From Paralithodes platypus (lineage: Eukaryota; Arthropoda; Malacostraca; Decapoda; Lithodidae): 64,000 bases of DNA. The stretch's first letter is position 1, and every line of letters begins with the position of its first letter. The DNA lies in NCBI GenBank assembly GCA_032716605.1, contig CM064480.1:24391651-24455650 (forward strand), given 5' to 3'. Position numbers and translations under genes: made by a program. The notes below the pieces were generated by a model. It ran no database searches. It was not told where the DNA came from and saw only the letters and a program-made list of their open reading frames with translations. Shown here one piece after another: positions 61,812-64,000 of this stretch.

Positions 61812-64000
61812 CCCTTCCTGCCCAGGTGTCATTTTAAAATGACAGTGCGGCCAAGGGGCCGGAGCCCGGGTGTAATTTTAAAATCCCTATGCTTGAAAGC
61901 GTGCTTTGAAATCCGCGCGGCGAAAATTTCCTTTGCAGGGGCGATCGCAGCGCCACCAAGCCTCAACTACTACCGTTATCAGTTCGTACGTGCCCGCCAT
62001 AGCGAGTTATAGCAAAAAAATTTCTTCCGACGCGTCCGATTCCCTGCAACCTCCTGCGCGCCCCACTGCTACCCCGCTAGCTACGTCGACGCCTGTTGCA
62101 AGCGAGAAAATGCCTACACGTAAGAAAGCAAAGGTTTTATTGAGTGATAGTGCGATAGAGAGAGAAGTTTTTGCCATCGAAGAAAGCAGTGGCAAAAGCT
62201 TGATCGACAAAGAACAATTCATTAGTGCGAGTGAAGATGATGATTTTGTGGGGTTTGAGGGTGATGATAATGTTGATTTGTTTGAGGGAGGAGACAGTAG
62301 TGATGACCCTGATGTAGAAGTGGTGAAGGAAGGTGAAATAGAACTTCCGAGTGTGCTTGAGCATAGGCCTACCCCGCCGCCATTGCTTTGTCAGCATAGG
62401 CCTACCCCGGGAACTTCCCCTTGCCTGCTCGTACGCCCTTGAAAGTGGGCAATACTTTTACAAGAAAACATTGGTGAAAAGTGCAGCCAAAAAAGCATGC
62501 AGGGCAGCAGAAATAGCAAGGGAAGGCGATGAAAGTGATAGTGACAAAGACGCCGACCCTGGTCTAGCCACCCGCATTCCTTTGTCCCGACGCCTTGACC
62601 CGGGATGCCGCGCGGGTCACCCACAGCCCTCGGCTTCATCTCTCCCTCAGGATGAGCAAAGGGCCTCTTCAAGTGGTACTAGTGGTGCGGCATTGTCCTC
62701 CCACAGTGTGCCACAGCCCTCATCACACCGAAGAGCGTTATTTGTAGCAGAGAAGCCCTCGGCTCGCCGCAAAAGGAGTCCAACTCCCGAGGCTGAGGGT
62801 CCCATTGTTCCACCCCCCGCAGCTTCCCGCCCCCCACGCCGCCGACGCCCGGTCACTTCTTTGCCAGAATTGTCCCCCGAAGAAGATGTTGACGACCCCA
62901 ACATTGCCCCAGATGACCTGACATCACCTGAGGAGGAGGAGGAGGGCGAAGAGGATGTGGAAGAAGAGGAGATACCAACACGATGAGTTCGAGGGCGAGG
63001 TTGTTGGCGTGCGGCTCAGCCTGCCGACGCCGCTGCCGCTGCCCCTGGGTGTGGGCGTGGGCGTCCGCGTGGGCAAGGGCGTGTGCCTGCGCGTGCATCG
63101 GAGTTGTTAGTCTGGACAGATGGGGCAGATTTCCAGCCAGATTGTCCTGATTTTGACGAGGAGCAGCTTGGCTCAAGGGTGACAGCAGCATATCCCTGTG
63201 GCCCAGATGCTACCCCCAGTGAACTTTTTTGTGGCTTCTACGACAACGAGGTCATGGAATACCTCGTCGAGGAAACCAACAATCAACAATCACTCACTCA
63301 CCCCGTAATTTGCCGGTGGATAACAGGTTTTTCACAATACGTAAAAGGAGGTCTTTAAAAAAATAAAAACAATCACCATGAAATCTGTGCTAACTTTCTT
63401 GGCAGGAAGACCAGTGCCAAGATGGTGGCATGGTGAGCTGTCATTGTGCCAGAAATGTATGTTTTTCTGGCACTGACTATGCTGATGACACACATCAGGA
63501 AACATGCACTGGATGATTACTGGATAACTGCTGACCTCATCACAACTCCAGCATTCTGAAAATACATGTCCAGGGACAGGTATTTTGACATCCTGCCGTA
63601 TCTCCACCTGACCAACAACATGCATGTCCACCTTCCCGACGCGTTATGGAAAATCAGGAAGCTGTATGACATGATACGTCATCGGTTTACCACCTACCTG
63701 ATTCCATTCAAGAAGATGTGCCTCAACGAGTCTCTGGTCCTGTTCCGTGGTAGGCTGCATTTCTGACCGTACATCTTGTCGAAGAGACACCGTTTCAGCA
63801 TCAAGCTCTTCGTCCTCTGCGACTGCAAGATGGGGTATGTGCTGGACTTTGTGGTCTACAGCGGCAGTGGTGGCGAGATTGTGACTGACCCCGACATTGG
63901 ATTTGGCGGCGCTGTCGTGCAGAAAATGATGGAGAAACACTTCCGTAAGAACCACATTCTCTACACTGACAATTACTACACGTCGCCCATCCTAACCAAG
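61812..64000 (+). mobile_element. piggyBac-superfamily transposon, left part
   Basis: Starts after TTAA 61808-61811 with CCCTTCCTGCCCAGGTGTC and an inverted ATTTTAAAAT pair. It encodes a degraded transposase on the plus strand and continues beyond the window, so the right terminus is not seen. Shared leader GCAGCGCCACCAAGC links it to the smaller element at 32880. Confidence 0.8.
61906..64000 (+). pseudogene. piggyBac-like transposase, decayed, 3' end outside window
   Basis: An acidic N-terminus ('MPTRKKAKVLLSDSAI', 'ISASEDDDFVGFEGDDN') is followed by Pro/Ser/Arg-rich sequence and a Glu run ('EEEEEGEEDVEEEEIPTR') across a frameshift near 62400. Then come 'PSELFCGFYDNEVMEYLVEE', 'MSRDRYFDILPYLHLTNN', 'LWKIRKLYDMIRHRF', 'CLNESLVLFRGRLHF' (stop near 63764) and 'KRHRFSIKLFVLCDCKMGYV', 'LDFVVYSGSG', 'ILYTDNYYTSPILTK'. 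These match the DDE_Tnp_1_7 (piggyBac) core. The first catalytic Asp (IDE/LDE in relatives) is Asn here; the second, in 'YTDNYYTS', is present; the third would lie off the window. Multiple frameshifts and stops make this copy dead. Confidence 0.85.

Noticed and set aside
1..64000. CRISPR arrays, bacterial operons, rRNA genes
   Set aside because: No evenly spaced short repeats with unique spacers, no ribosomal RNA sequence and no prokaryotic gene arrangement were seen.

Overview
This is a eukaryotic, animal nuclear window with no recognisable intact host gene. It is built almost entirely from transposable elements of many superfamilies, in successive nested layers. Several protein families here (CR1/Jockey-like LINEs with 'FADD' reverse transcriptases, RTE-like LINEs with 'RWYGHVERM'-type C-termini, Penelope-like elements, many TTAA-flanked piggyBac-like elements, pogo/Tigger-like MITEs), the low GC, the long GA/GT microsatellites and the abundant palindrome TAGGCCTA suggest a marine invertebrate. 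A decapod crustacean is my best guess, as an inference from repeat content only. LINE families are named A to H below for cross-reference; these are my labels, not database names.

Layout. 1-7.3 kb: GC-rich minisatellite-like repeats around a fragment of LINE-E, a dispersed hairpin-rich repeat (R1), a piggyBac-like MITE, then about 4 kb of AT-rich sequence without genes. 7.4-13.3 kb: hAT-like debris, LINE-A (RT with an embedded PHD-like finger), a second R1 copy, LINE-G (antisense) carrying a SINE with a clear target-site duplication, and a Penelope-type N-terminal fragment. 13.9-18.8 kb: a nearly intact LINE-H (endonuclease plus RT) sitting inside an older LINE-B copy with a perfect 16-bp duplication. 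19.3-30.8 kb: a Tigger-like element split by a ~9.4-kb element with ~0.3-kb inverted terminal repeats. That large element carries an unrecognised, decayed minus-strand gene that is itself interrupted by a SINE.

31-43 kb: GA microsatellite, tRNA-derived SINEs, abutting and nested piggyBac-like elements, a mariner/pogo-like 2.3-kb element with repeated subterminal motifs and a foldback MITE inside it, a LINE-C 5' fragment with a 2A-like motif and PHD finger, and a Penelope-like element with inverted pLTRs and a 16-bp duplication. 43-55.5 kb: a three-level nest. LINE-C copy 1 is broken by LINE-D, which is broken by LINE-C copy 2, and LINE-C copy 1 is also broken by LINE-F. 55.8-61.3 kb: fragments of LINE-A and LINE-B and an almost full-length antisense LINE-E. 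61.3-64 kb: an isolated terminal repeat of the 9.4-kb element, split by a LINE-B tail, followed by a piggyBac transposase pseudogene that runs off the window.

The most interesting object is the 9.4-kb terminal-inverted-repeat element with its orphan gene: a second diverged terminal repeat lies 32 kb away, and removing the inserted SINE restores the orphan reading frame across the insertion site. No coding sequence here looks intact apart from single-frameshift LINE-H. All family assignments come from reading motifs and sequence by eye, without database searches.
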